This document shows positions 17,859 through 26,568 of a stretch of DNA of 64,000 nucleotides, one piece after another. The number at the start of each line of letters is the position of its first letter. Position 1 is the stretch's first letter. The notes beneath the pieces were generated by a model that was given only the letters and a program-made list of their open reading frames with translations, did no database searches and was not told where the DNA came from. The translations under genes were made by a program, and so were the position numbers. Origin of the DNA: DATMGU01 sp035555315 (GTDB lineage Bacteria; Pseudomonadota; Alphaproteobacteria; ATCC43930; CGMCC-115725); the NCBI GenBank assembly GCA_035555315.1, contig DATMGU010000078.1, positions 62,001-126,000 on the forward strand, read 5' to 3'.

Positions 17859-18497
17859 ATGTCGGCTGCTCGTTTGACAAGGATCGTTCCGCTTGGCCGG
17901 ATCATACTGGCCTTCTGCCTGCTGGCGGCCCTCACCGCCTCGGCACTCTCTCCCGCGCGGGCGGCAGCCAGCGATCCGACGGCTTTCATCCAGGGATTGG
18001 GCGACCAGGCGATCAAGCTGATCACCGATAAGTCGCTTACCCGAGAGGCCAGGCGCGAGCAGTTCACCAAGCTGTTCACGGCCAGCTTCGACGTCCCGTC
18101 GATCGGTAGGTTCGTGCTCGGCCGCTATTGGCGGACCGCCACGCCCCAGCAGCAGAGCGAGTATCTGCAGCTGTTCGGGGAATATGTCGTATCCGTCTAT
18201 TCGGACCGCTTCACCGATTATTCGGGCGAAAAGTTCAAGGTGACCGGCACCCGCAAGGATGACGACACCAACAACACGGTCAGCTCGGAGATCGACCGCC
18301 CGAACGGCGGGCCGCCGATCAAGATCGACTGGCGGGTGACCAATGGCGCCGATGGCTACAAGATCACGGATGTCATCGTGGAAAACCTCAGCATGGCCAT
18401 CACCCAGCGTTCGGAATTCTCGTCGATCATCGAGCGCGGCGGCGGAAACGTCGATGCCCTGATCGCCCTGCTGAAGCAAAAGCTCGGCAAGAGCTAA
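17859..18497 (+). CDS. mlaC: MlaC-family periplasmic phospholipid-binding protein
   Basis: 212 residues with a signal peptide (basic N-terminus, IILAFCLLAALTASALS, cleavage near ARAAA). The mature part contains REQFTKLFTASFDVPSIGRFVLGRYW, LFGEYVVSVYSDRFTDYSGEKF and the ending LSMAITQRSEFSSIIER, all typical of MlaC/Ttg2D. It shuttles phospholipid between MlaA and the inner-membrane MlaFEDB transporter. Translated with mlaA. Confidence 0.92.
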   Translation: MSAARLTRIVPLGRIILAFCLLAALTASALSPARAAASDPTAFIQGLGDQAIKLITDKSLTREARREQFTKLFTASFDVPSIGRFVLGRYWRTATPQQQSEYLQLFGEYVVSVYSDRFTDYSGEKFKVTGTRKDDDTNNTVSSEIDRPNGGPPIKIDWRVTNGADGYKITDVIVENLSMAITQRSEFSSIIERGGGNVDALIALLKQKLGKS

Positions 18498-18542
18498 CCT
18501 CGGTTCATCGCCGACATTCCATAGCATCGATAAAACGGCGAC

Positions 18543-18571
18543 GAGCCGACGCTCTTGACGAGCGTCGGCTC
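18543..18571 (+). terminator. Strong hairpin downstream of mlaC
   Basis: Perfect 12-base arms (GAGCCGACGCTC and its complement) around a five-base loop, 46 bases after the mlaC stop. No T-run follows, so termination is plausible but not the textbook intrinsic form. Confidence 0.5.
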
Positions 18572-18637
18572 GCTCGTCGCGATCTCAACAACAGGTCGAC
18601 GCGATCGATCTGAAAAATAATAGGATTGAGGTCGCCG

Positions 18638-19384
18638 ATGGGGGAGACCGCTGTCTTCACGGGCGCTGGGGTGCTCCGCGGCGCCCGTGCTTCCGGTCCG
18701 ATCGTCATCGCGACCATACCGTTCGGCCTGGTCGCCGGCATCGCGGCACAAGGCCAGGGCCTGAGCCTCACCGATGCGGTGCTGATGAGCGTGATCGTCT
18801 TCGCCGGCTCGGCGCAGCTTCTGGTCCTGGCGGCCTGGACACACCCGGCGCCGATCCTCGCCGCCAGCTTCGCCGCCTTTGTGGTCAATCTGCGCCTGGC
18901 CTTGATGGGACCGGTCCTGGCCCCTTGGCTCGACCGTCTGCGCGGCTGGCGGCTGTGGGGCAGCCTGTTCTTTCTAACCGATCAAAACTGGGCGTTGTCG
19001 GTGACCGACATGCGGTCCGGCGGCAGGGATGCCGCCTTTCTCATGGGCAGCGGCCTGACCCTGTGGGTCGTCTGGGTATCCGGCACGGCACTGGGGCATT
19101 TGGTGGGTGCCACCCTGCATCCATCGCCGGGGCATCCCCTGTTCTTCGCCGCCCTCGCGGTGTTCGTGGCGATGCTGGTCGGCATGTGGCGCGGGTACGG
19201 CGATGCGATGCCCTGGATGGTCGCCGCCCTGGTCGCGGTCGGCGTGGCCTGGCTGCTGCCCGGAACCTCGTGGCACATCATCGCCGGCGCCCTGGCAGGC
19301 AGTCTGGCGGGCGCCCTCCGTGACCGGTATCGAGACGGGCCAGATGTTGCCGTCGACCAAAGCATCCCCGGGGATAGGGCATGA
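18638..19384 (+). CDS. azlC: AzlC-family branched-chain amino acid exporter, large subunit
   Basis: 248 residues, about seven membrane segments. AzlC landmarks are GIRASGPI-like GARASGPIVIATIPFGLVAG, VFAGSAQLLVLAAW and FVVNLRLALMGPVLAPWL, plus FFLTDQNWALS. With the AzlD partner it exports branched-chain or other amino acids. ATG 18638 has GAGG six bases upstream; the in-frame TTG at 18626 is less likely. The stop overlaps azlD (ATGA). Confidence 0.88.
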   Translation: MGETAVFTGAGVLRGARASGPIVIATIPFGLVAGIAAQGQGLSLTDAVLMSVIVFAGSAQLLVLAAWTHPAPILAASFAAFVVNLRLALMGPVLAPWLDRLRGWRLWGSLFFLTDQNWALSVTDMRSGGRDAAFLMGSGLTLWVVWVSGTALGHLVGATLHPSPGHPLFFAALAVFVAMLVGMWRGYGDAMPWMVAALVAVGVAWLLPGTSWHIIAGALAGSLAGALRDRYRDGPDVAVDQSIPGDRA

Positions 19385-19698
19385 CCGGCCTGACTCTCGG
19401 CATCGATGCACCCACCCTGGCGGTGATCATCGGCATGGCGCTCGCCACCTATGCCTGCCGTGCCGGCGGTTACTGGCTGTTCCGCCAGATCCGGCCCACG
19501 CCGTTCATGCGCACCCTGTTGGGCTACGTGCCCGGAACGCTGTTCGCGGCATATGTGGTGCCGGCACTGGTCCGCGGCGGGTTGCAGCAATGGGTCGGCG
19601 CCGCCGCCGCCGTGGCGGCGATGCTGGCGATGCGCAGCTTGAGTGCCGCCATCTTCGCCGGCACAGCCGCCGCCTGGGCGGTTTGGCAGTTCGGCTGA
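19381..19698 (+). CDS. azlD: AzlD-family small subunit of amino acid exporter
   Basis: 105 residues with four hydrophobic segments, including MALATYACRAGGYWLFR and MRTLLGYVPGTLFAAYVVPALVRGG, as in AzlD. It overlaps azlC by four bases and presumably forms the two-component permease with it. It converges with hss (19 bases between stops). Confidence 0.88.
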   Translation: MTGLTLGIDAPTLAVIIGMALATYACRAGGYWLFRQIRPTPFMRTLLGYVPGTLFAAYVVPALVRGGLQQWVGAAAAVAAMLAMRSLSAAIFAGTAAAWAVWQFG

Positions 19699-19717
19699 GA
19701 CCTGCCGGAAATTTCCC

Positions 19718-21142
19718 TTACTGGACCAGGAAATTCGTGAACTGCCACGGATCGCCATGATCCAGATGCGGTTCGCGGAACATCGGACTGCGGCCCTTCA
19801 GCGGCGTCCAATCGGTGCGGACGCTGGCCAGTGCGCCGAGATACGGCTTGGCGATCGCCAGAATTTCCTCATGGGGCAGATGCTCGGGCTCGCGATAACC
19901 GGCGCGCGGATTGCGCACCGCCCAGACCGCCGCCGAGATCACGCCGGCGCAAACCTGAACCGCCGTCGCGTTTTGACCCGGGATGATCTCCCGCGCCTCG
20001 GCGATCGACAGCTGCGAACCGTGCCACAAGCCGTTCAGGCCATGCCCCAGCAGCAACACGCCCAACTCGTCGATACCGTCGACGATGTCGTCCTGCATGA
20101 TCCGCATCTCGGTCGGCGGCTGCCAATTGCGCATCATCAACTCGCGCAGCGAGACGATCGCATCGGTCGTCGGGTGATAGGCGTAATGCACGGTCGGCCG
20201 ATAGACCGCCCGGCCATCCTCGTAATCAGTGAAATAATCGCTGAGCGTCACGCTCTCCGAATGGGAGATGACGAAGCCATAGATCGGGCCACCCTTCGGC
20301 ACCCAGGACCGGACCTCGGTGGCACCGCCCGGCTGTTGCAGATAGATGCAATTGCCCGGGCCATAGGTGTAATGCTGGCCGCGCGGCGGCAGCGCCTTTT
20401 CATGGGTGCCCCAGCCGAGCTCCGCCGGGTAATACGCCTCGCCCCAATAGCCCAGCACGCTCCAGGTATTGACGAACTCGTTCGGCCCCTTCGGGATCGA
20501 GGAGCGCTGGGTGTCGCGTTCGGCGATATGGATGACCTTGGTGCCGGTCGCATGGGCGAGTGCCGCCCACTCCGCCTGGGTGGCGGGCGACCGATCGGCC
20601 AGCCCCATGGCGCGGCCGACTTCGAGCAGCGCGCTTTTGACGAAGTGGTTGACCATGCCGGGGTTGGCGCCATGGGTCACGATCGTGGTCGGACCATCCG
20701 GGTGCCAGCGCGTGCGCGCCATCTTGCGCGTGACCTCGTGACTTTCGTAATGGGTGCGGGCCCAGACCGGCAGGTTGGTGTCTTCGTACTTGTCGGCCCA
20801 AGGCTCCAACGACGTGTCCACATAGAGGACTCCGTGGCTCTGGCACCAATCCATGATCGAGATCGCATCGACACCGGCGGTCAGGTTCAGCACCAGGTCA
20901 CCCGCGGCAAGATATTTGCCCAGCACCTCCGTCAGATTCTCGGGCGTCAGGCGCTGCCGGACATAGCTCATCCCCATCTCGGCGAAGGGTTTGAACTGCC
21001 TGGGGTGGTCATCGAGTTCCAGCACGGTCACGCGGGATAACGACATATCGAAATGCCGTGGAATGACCGGCAGAACACATTGCCCGACGCTGCCATATCC
21101 CAGCATCACGATCCGGCCGGCAAAGGGAACTTTCTCAATCAT
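19718..21142 (-). CDS. hss: Homospermidine synthase
   Basis: 474 residues, the size of the bacterial enzyme. The N-terminal Rossmann motif is GRIVMLGYGSVGQCVLPV; further conserved blocks are VLNLTAGVDAISIMDWC, YVDTSLEPW, TTIVTHGANPGMVNHFVK and HSESVTLSDYF. It makes sym-homospermidine from two putrescines (or putrescine and spermidine) using NAD as a catalytic prosthetic group. Two ornithine-decarboxylase-type genes lie upstream on the same strand and can supply putrescine. It has its own 175-base upstream segment after a terminator-like hairpin, so may have a separate promoter. Confidence 0.93.
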   Translation of the reverse strand: MIEKVPFAGRIVMLGYGSVGQCVLPVIPRHFDMSLSRVTVLELDDHPRQFKPFAEMGMSYVRQRLTPENLTEVLGKYLAAGDLVLNLTAGVDAISIMDWCQSHGVLYVDTSLEPWADKYEDTNLPVWARTHYESHEVTRKMARTRWHPDGPTTIVTHGANPGMVNHFVKSALLEVGRAMGLADRSPATQAEWAALAHATGTKVIHIAERDTQRSSIPKGPNEFVNTWSVLGYWGEAYYPAELGWGTHEKALPPRGQHYTYGPGNCIYLQQPGGATEVRSWVPKGGPIYGFVISHSESVTLSDYFTDYEDGRAVYRPTVHYAYHPTTDAIVSLRELMMRNWQPPTEMRIMQDDIVDGIDELGVLLLGHGLNGLWHGSQLSIAEAREIIPGQNATAVQVCAGVISAAVWAVRNPRAGYREPEHLPHEEILAIAKPYLGALASVRTDWTPLKGRSPMFREPHLDHGDPWQFTNFLVQ

Positions 21143-21317
21143 CTCGACACCTCATCGACTACCGCCTTGAAGCGAGCGCTCTCGCTCGAGGCGCGGCTTT
21201 TCAGCCCTCGCTATCGAACGGGATCCCTTCCTTCGAAGTGACGGGGCGGCCTCGGTACCTTGGCAAGATACCGGCCTGTCTCTCTAGCTTAACGCAAAAA
21301 GCCGCGAAAGGGACTCG

Positions 21318-21344
21318 CCCCGGCCGGCAATCTGCCGACCGGGG
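21318..21344 (-). terminator. Terminator-like hairpin between odc and hss
   Basis: Twelve-base arms with one mismatch (CCCCGG-CGGCA type) and a three-base loop, 33 bases after the decarboxylase stop. A T5 run follows on the minus strand about 18 bases beyond the stem. Confidence 0.55.
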
Positions 21345-21377
21345 GTCAAATCAGGCCGATACCAGAGGGCGGTCGGC

Positions 21378-22508
21378 TCAGACGCAGTAGGTCTTCAGCG
21401 GCTCGAAGCCGTTGAAGGCGACCGACGAATAGGTCGAGGTATAGGCACCGGTCGACAGGATCTCGACCTTGTCGCCGACATCGAGATCGAGCGGCAGGCG
21501 GTAATCCGTCTTTTCGTACAGGATATCGGCGCTGTCGCAGGTCGGCCCGGCGATCACCGTCGGACCGAGTGCGCCGCCATCGCGCGGCGTTCGGATGACG
21601 TATTTGATGCTCTCGTCCTGGGTTTCCGCCAGGCCGCTGAACTTGCCGATATCGAGATAGACCCAGCGCTTCTCCTCGTCGACGCCCTTCTTGGAGATCA
21701 GCACGACCTCGCTCTGGATCACGCCGGCATCGCCGACCATCGACCGGCCCGGCTCGATGATGATCTCGGGCAGGTCGTTGCCGAAATGCCGCGTGATGGC
21801 CCCCATCACGGCCGCGGCATAGCGCTCGACCGGCTCGATCGCGGCGCGGTACTGCGCCGGGAAGCCGCCGCCGATATTGACCATGCGCAGGCTGATATTG
21901 CTTTCCGCCAGCACCGAGAACATCCGCGCGGCGCGACCGACGGCGCTGTCCCATTGATTGACGTCGGTCTGCTGCGAGCCGACATGGAACGACACGCCAT
22001 AGGGGTCGAGACCGTAATCCTTCGCCTGGCGCAGGAGGTCGGTCGCCATCTCGGGCGAGCAGCCGAATTTGCGCGACAGAGGCCATTCAGCCCCCTCGCT
22101 ATCCACCAGGATACGGCAGAACACCTTGGCGCCCGGCGCCGACTGGGCGAGCTTTTGCAGCTCGGCGACGCTGTCGAACGCGAACAGGCGCACACCCTGC
22201 TCATAGGCATAGGCGATGTCGCGCTGCTTCTTGATCGTGTTGCCGAACGAGATGCGATCGGGCGTGGCGCCGGCGGACAGGGCCATGTCGATCTCGCCGC
22301 GGCTGGCGGTATCGAAGCTGGAGCCCAGCAGGGTCAGCCGATCGAGCACCGGCATCGCCGGGTTCGCCTTCACGGCATAGAAAATCCGCGCGAGCGGCAG
22401 GACATGCCGCAGCATGGTGTAATTTTCCTCGACCACGTCGAGATCAATCACCAGGCACGGCGTCGCGGGCTGGGTATCGGCGAGGAAGCGCTCGATCTTG
22501 GTGGTCAT
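21378..22508 (-). CDS. PLP fold-III ornithine (or lysine/ornithine) decarboxylase
   Basis: 376 residues, alanine-racemase fold. PLP Lys47 lies in FYAVKANP, the phosphate loop in NIGGGFP, the EPGRSMVGDAG block follows, and the catalytic Cys324 is in GPTCDSADILYEK, shared by eukaryotic-type ornithine decarboxylases and alphaproteobacterial Odc/Ldc. It should make putrescine (possibly cadaverine) in the cytoplasm for the homospermidine synthase encoded downstream. It is 86 bases downstream of a second paralogue. Confidence 0.88.
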   Translation of the reverse strand: MTTKIERFLADTQPATPCLVIDLDVVEENYTMLRHVLPLARIFYAVKANPAMPVLDRLTLLGSSFDTASRGEIDMALSAGATPDRISFGNTIKKQRDIAYAYEQGVRLFAFDSVAELQKLAQSAPGAKVFCRILVDSEGAEWPLSRKFGCSPEMATDLLRQAKDYGLDPYGVSFHVGSQQTDVNQWDSAVGRAARMFSVLAESNISLRMVNIGGGFPAQYRAAIEPVERYAAAVMGAITRHFGNDLPEIIIEPGRSMVGDAGVIQSEVVLISKKGVDEEKRWVYLDIGKFSGLAETQDESIKYVIRTPRDGGALGPTVIAGPTCDSADILYEKTDYRLPLDLDVGDKVEILSTGAYTSTYSSVAFNGFEPLKTYCV

Positions 22509-22527
22509 CGCGAAAGTCCTTCCCTGC

Positions 22528-22549
22528 GGTACCCCACGCGGGGGTTACC
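22528..22549 (-). promoter_or_regulatory. Hairpin in the leader of the first decarboxylase
   Basis: GGTA-CCC arms pair across a short GC loop with one mismatch, 20 bases upstream of the ATG at 22508. It may be a leader structure or a weak intercistronic element between the two decarboxylases. Confidence 0.3.
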
Positions 22550-22594
22550 GATTTTGGTGAGCAGAGTTTTTTTGAGGGTAACGAAGGCCTGAGT

Positions 22595-23917
22595 TTAGGC
22601 GGCGATGCGGCGAGGCGGCCGGGCGGGCATGCGAAGCGGCGGCCCCGCGAGGTCGAGGTGGCCCGGGGTCTCCAGCAGCGGCTGATCGGCGACCTCGACG
22701 ATCAACGCGCGATCGAAGCCGTTGAACGCGGTCCGCAGGCAGGCGCTATAGGCGCCGAGCTGACCGATCTCGATCCAATCGCCGACCTTGATATCGGACG
22801 GCAGATCGAACGGGCCGGCCATGAAATCAGCGCTGTCGCAGGTCGGGCCATAAAATGCGAAGCCGGTGAGCTCGGCGGGGCCATCGCCCAACTCGGCACG
22901 AGCCGGCTCGGCGCGGATCACCCGAGCCGGAAAGCGGAAGGCCGGAACGCCCGCATCGGACAGGCTGCCGTAGATGCCGTCATTGATGTAGAGCACATCG
23001 CCGCCCCCGACTTTCCGGCGCGCTTCGACCTGGACCACGAGCGAGCCGCCCTGCGCCACCAGCGCACGGCCGGGCTCGCACCACAGCTGGCAACCGGCCG
23101 GCAAGCCGAGTGCCGCCACGCCACGCGAGATCGCGGCGAAATAGAGATCGAGATCCGGCGGGGTGACGCCCGGATAGCTGACCGGGAAACCGCCGCCGAC
23201 ATCCAGGCTGTCGAGGTCGACGCCGGCGGCGGCGAGGACCGTGCCGGCCAGAGCCAGCGCCCGCTCATAGACCATGGGATCAAGGCATTGCGAGCCGACA
23301 TGGAAGCACAGCCCCAGATGGGCGGCGACCGCGTCGGCGCGGCGCAGCAACTCGGCCGCCTGCTCGGGAGCGGCGCCGAACTTGCCGGAAAGATCATAGA
23401 CCGCCTGGCCCTTGGGCATGGCGAGGCGCACATGCAGGCCGAGATCGGCCGCGTGGTCCGTGGCCTCCAGGATCTTGTCGATCTCTTCGATCGAATCGAG
23501 CGAGAAATCGCGCACACCATGATCGAAATACGCGGCGCGGATGGCGCTCGGCGCCTTGATCGGGTGCATGTAATGGATCGCCGCCTCCGGGAACAACTGC
23601 CGGATCAGGCGGATTTCGCCGGGCGAGGCCGCATCGAAATGCCGGATGCCGCCCCGATGGAGGGCGCGCAGCACGGCCGGCTCGGGATTGCACTTCACCG
23701 CGTAGAGGACATGGCCCGGAAAGCCGGAAACGAAACGCTCGGCGGTGGTGCGGAGGGTCGACGGGCGGATGCAATGCATCGGCTCGGTCGGGCGCTGCGC
23801 CGCCACCATGTCGGCGACGCGCGGCAAGGCGCCCAGGCGCGGCAAGACCGCTCCTGGAGGGATGGATTGGTGACGGCGCAGCGGAGTCACCGCGCCGCGG
23901 GAACGAACCTTGGTCAT
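22595..23917 (-). CDS. Second PLP fold-III basic amino acid decarboxylase, paralogue
   Basis: 440 residues, about 60 longer than its neighbour because of an N-terminal extension of some 28 residues and a Pro/Arg-rich C-terminal tail. Lys75 (LYAVKCNPEP), FHVGSQC, DVGGGFPVSYPG, CEPGRALVAQGG and Cys360 (GPTCDSADF) are intact, so it should be an active ornithine/lysine/diamino-acid decarboxylase. Sequence divergence from the neighbour suggests a different substrate or regulation. ATG 23917 follows AAAGGGTG. A 505-base gene-poor region precedes it. Confidence 0.82.
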   Translation of the reverse strand: MTKVRSRGAVTPLRRHQSIPPGAVLPRLGALPRVADMVAAQRPTEPMHCIRPSTLRTTAERFVSGFPGHVLYAVKCNPEPAVLRALHRGGIRHFDAASPGEIRLIRQLFPEAAIHYMHPIKAPSAIRAAYFDHGVRDFSLDSIEEIDKILEATDHAADLGLHVRLAMPKGQAVYDLSGKFGAAPEQAAELLRRADAVAAHLGLCFHVGSQCLDPMVYERALALAGTVLAAAGVDLDSLDVGGGFPVSYPGVTPPDLDLYFAAISRGVAALGLPAGCQLWCEPGRALVAQGGSLVVQVEARRKVGGGDVLYINDGIYGSLSDAGVPAFRFPARVIRAEPARAELGDGPAELTGFAFYGPTCDSADFMAGPFDLPSDIKVGDWIEIGQLGAYSACLRTAFNGFDRALIVEVADQPLLETPGHLDLAGPPLRMPARPPRRIAA

Positions 23918-24422
23918 GACGCACCCTTTCCGTCAGCACGGCTCGCCAGAAACAGCGACGGCTGAGAGACGTGAACCCCCCGGTCAAACGATCGACCGGA
24001 GCAGTATATTCGGAAGTTAGTTAAGCGAGCCTAAGCTCAAGCGGTCTTCGAGATGAAAACCGGGTCCCGGGACTAATCCGGCCCGAGAACATCGGACCGT
24101 CCAATCGTTGGGCGCAGGACCGCTCGGCCCCGTACCAGGTAGCAACCATATCGACCTCCCTCTCGGGACCGGCCCACAAGACCGGATCTGCCAAAAAGGA
24201 CGCGTTACGTCGTTGCATAACCACCAAGGGCCATAGGCACGTGCGAGTGCGTCAGAACACGCGTTACATACGCCACATTCAGGGTGATGCAAGTGAATTT
24301 TTGGGCACCCAACCCATTTTTTATGCGTTTTCGATACCTCTGTGCGAAGTTTGCAGCGCAGCTTTTATTTTTGAGCAAAGCCTCGGATTTCATTAACCTT
24401 TTTTTGACTCTCCCGAGGCCGC
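23918..24422. other. Long leader/intergenic region upstream of the second decarboxylase
   Basis: 505 bases. On the minus strand it contains a small ORF with a strong ribosome site (24149-24021), a six-base-stem hairpin at 23980-23999 (CCGGTC/GACCGG) 63 bases before the decarboxylase ATG, and a distal AT-rich tract (24290-24412) that probably contains the promoter. The first bases after the aldo/keto reductase stop show a GCCTCGG/CCGAGGC pair with a wide loop, a weak terminator candidate. Confidence 0.45.
24021..24149 (-). CDS. Candidate 42-residue leader ORF
   Basis: ATG at 24149 is preceded by GGAGG with five bases spacing, the best ribosome site in this region. The peptide begins MVATWYGAERSC and is Arg-rich (six Arg), with RRPLELRLA at its end. 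It ends 103 bases before the decarboxylase start. Bacterial ornithine decarboxylase genes can be controlled by ornithine-sensing leader peptides (SpeFL of Enterobacteria), but this peptide shares no motif with SpeFL. It may also be a chance ORF. Confidence 0.3.
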   Translation of the reverse strand: MVATWYGAERSCAQRLDGPMFSGRISPGTRFSSRRPLELRLA

Positions 24423-25433
24423 TCAAACGCTCGGAATGGGCCGTCCGGTGATCGGATAGCGCGGGTCGTTGTAGCCTGGCGTGGAGGGGTGGCCGCTCGG
24501 CACCAGACTGTCGATCAACGCCTCGTCGTCGGCGTCGAACGGCTCGTTCAGTCCGTCGAGATAGGCCTGCCATTGAGCCTCGGTGCGCGGCCCGCCGATC
24601 ACCGAGGTGACGAGCGGATTGGCCAGCACCCAGCGCATGGCGAACCCGACGGCGGTGCCACCCTTGGCCTCGGCATGCCGCTTGATGGTCTCCGCCATGG
24701 CGATCGATTCGGCGCGGAACTCCGTCTCCATCATCCGCTGATCGCCCTTGCCGGCGCGGCTTTCCGGATCTGGATCCGCATCCGGCCGGTACTTGCCGGT
24801 CAACACGCCGCGCGCGAGCGGGCTATAGGGCACCACGCCGATGCCGTAATGCGCGCAGGCCGGCAGATATTCCACCTCGGGCATGCGGTTCATGGCGTTG
24901 TAATAGGGCTGCGCCACGACCGGGTTCGGCACGCCGAGTTCGCCGCAGAGCCGGATCATCTCGGCGATCTTCCAAGCCCGGAAATTGCTGAAACCCCAAT
25001 AGCGGATCTTGCCCTGGCGGATGAGATCGCCCATCACCCCCACCGTCTCGGCGAGCGGCGTCGCCGGATCGTCCAGATGCAGGTAATAGAGATCGATATA
25101 ATCGGTGCCGAGCCGCCGCAGGCTGAAATCGATCGCGCGGCTGATCCAGACCCGGCCGAGCCCGCCTTCGTTGGGTCCCGGGCCCATCGGGTTACCCACC
25201 TTGGTGGCGATGACCCAATCGCCGCGGCTGCCGGCGACGGCGGCGCCGACGATCCGTTCGGACTCACCCTTGGCGTATTGATCCGCGGTGTCGATGAAAT
25301 TGACCCCCGCATCGCGCGCCATGCCGATGATCCGGTTGGCCTCGGCGGCCTCGGTGCGCTGGCCGAACATCATGGTGCCAAGACACAGCGGCGACACCGA
25401 TACGCCGCTCGCCCCTAACCGCCGATAATCCAT
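24423..25433 (-). CDS. Aldo/keto reductase
   Basis: 336 residues, TIM-barrel NAD(P)H oxidoreductase. Catalytic tetrad residues are visible: Asp and Tyr in NFIDTADQYAKGESE, Lys in VIATKVG, His in YYLHLDD; the C-terminal cofactor loop is SVIGGPRTEAQ. Closest in style to the AKR12/YajO/Tas-like group acting on aldehydes or sugars. Starts 24 bases after the threonine aldolase stop, so both may be on one transcript. Confidence 0.9.
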   Translation of the reverse strand: MDYRRLGASGVSVSPLCLGTMMFGQRTEAAEANRIIGMARDAGVNFIDTADQYAKGESERIVGAAVAGSRGDWVIATKVGNPMGPGPNEGGLGRVWISRAIDFSLRRLGTDYIDLYYLHLDDPATPLAETVGVMGDLIRQGKIRYWGFSNFRAWKIAEMIRLCGELGVPNPVVAQPYYNAMNRMPEVEYLPACAHYGIGVVPYSPLARGVLTGKYRPDADPDPESRAGKGDQRMMETEFRAESIAMAETIKRHAEAKGGTAVGFAMRWVLANPLVTSVIGGPRTEAQWQAYLDGLNEPFDADDEALIDSLVPSGHPSTPGYNDPRYPITGRPIPSV

Positions 25434-25457
25434 CCCGTCCTCCCTTCAGGCGCGCCC

Positions 25458-26501
25458 TTATGCCAGGGCGCCGTTGCCGAGCCGCGCCGCGGTCGCGATG
25501 AACGCGTCGACATCCGCGCGCACCGTGTTGAACGCGGTGACCAGCCTGATGCAGGTGCTGGTCGGCCCGTCCCAGCGATAGAACTGGAACCCAGCCTCGA
25601 ATAATCCAAGGATCATCGGCTCGCTCAACTCGACGAAGATCTCGTTCGCCTCGACCGGGTGACGCAGCGTGACGCCCGGCAATTCGGCCAGGCCGCCGGC
25701 GAGCCGCCGGGCCATGGCATTGGCGTGCCGCGCGTTGCGGAGCCACAGATCGTCGGCGAGATAGGCGTCGAGCTGGGCCGACAGAAAACGCAGCTTCGAA
25801 AAGAGATGCCCCGCCCGCTTGCGCCGGAAAGCGAAATCCCGAGCCAATGCGGGATCGAAAAACACCACCGCCTCGGCCCCCATGGCGCCGTTCTTGGTGG
25901 CGCCGAAGCTCAGCACGTCGATACCCGCCTGCCAGGTCATCTCGGCCGGCGAACAGCCGAGCGTCACCAGCGCATTGGCGAACCGGGCGCCATCCATATG
26001 CAGCTTGAGGTCATGGCGATGCGCCAATGTCGCGATCGCGGCGATCTCGTCGGGCCGGTAGATGGTTCCGGCCTCGGTCGCTTGAGTGAGGCTGATCGCC
26101 GATGGCTGCACATGGTGAACGACGCCGGCGCCGCCCGGCAGGTGCCCGGCCAGGATCTCGGCGGTCAGCTTGCCGTCAGGCCCAGCCAGCGGCACCAGCT
26201 TGGCACCCGCCGTGTAGAATTCCGGCGCCCCGCACTCGTCGACCGCGATATGCGCCAGCTCGTGGCAATAGATCGAGCCCCAGGGCGGCGTGATGGCGGC
26301 GAGCGACAAGGCGTTGGCAGCCGAGCCGGTCGCCACCGGGAAGACCGCGACCTCCCGCTCGAAGATGGCGGCGAGCCTGGCCTCGACCCGTTGGGTCAAC
26401 GGATCGGCACCATAGGACGGCACGCTGCCGCCATTCGCCGCGGCCAGGGCGGCGATCACCTCGGGCGAGGCCCCGGTCACATTGTCGCTGCTGAAATTCA
26501 T
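25458..26501 (-). CDS. ltaE: Low-specificity L-threonine aldolase-like beta-eliminating lyase
   Basis: 347 residues, PLP fold I. MNFSSDNVTGASPEV is the standard N-terminus (SDNVTGA), HMDGARFANAL carries the pyridine-ring Asp, and SFGATKNGAMGAEAV carries the Schiff-base Lys. Splits threonine/allo-threonine to glycine and acetaldehyde, or acts on a related beta-hydroxy amino acid. The partner aldo/keto reductase could reduce the released aldehyde; this is inferred from adjacency only. Confidence 0.88.
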   Translation of the reverse strand: MNFSSDNVTGASPEVIAALAAANGGSVPSYGADPLTQRVEARLAAIFEREVAVFPVATGSAANALSLAAITPPWGSIYCHELAHIAVDECGAPEFYTAGAKLVPLAGPDGKLTAEILAGHLPGGAGVVHHVQPSAISLTQATEAGTIYRPDEIAAIATLAHRHDLKLHMDGARFANALVTLGCSPAEMTWQAGIDVLSFGATKNGAMGAEAVVFFDPALARDFAFRRKRAGHLFSKLRFLSAQLDAYLADDLWLRNARHANAMARRLAGGLAELPGVTLRHPVEANEIFVELSEPMILGLFEAGFQFYRWDGPTSTCIRLVTAFNTVRADVDAFIATAARLGNGALA

Positions 26502-26568
26502 GGTGGATCTCTCCCAAGCGGACGCTATCGGCTTACCGAGACATGCCGCAAAGACTCGGGTTTGTCAG

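Noticed and set aside
19643..21040. 465-codon plus-strand open frame
   Set aside because: Antisense of hss; overlaps azlD and has the composition of a shadow.
22509..22594. SAM/polyamine riboswitch between the decarboxylases
   Set aside because: Only one small imperfect hairpin fits; no known aptamer pattern recognised.
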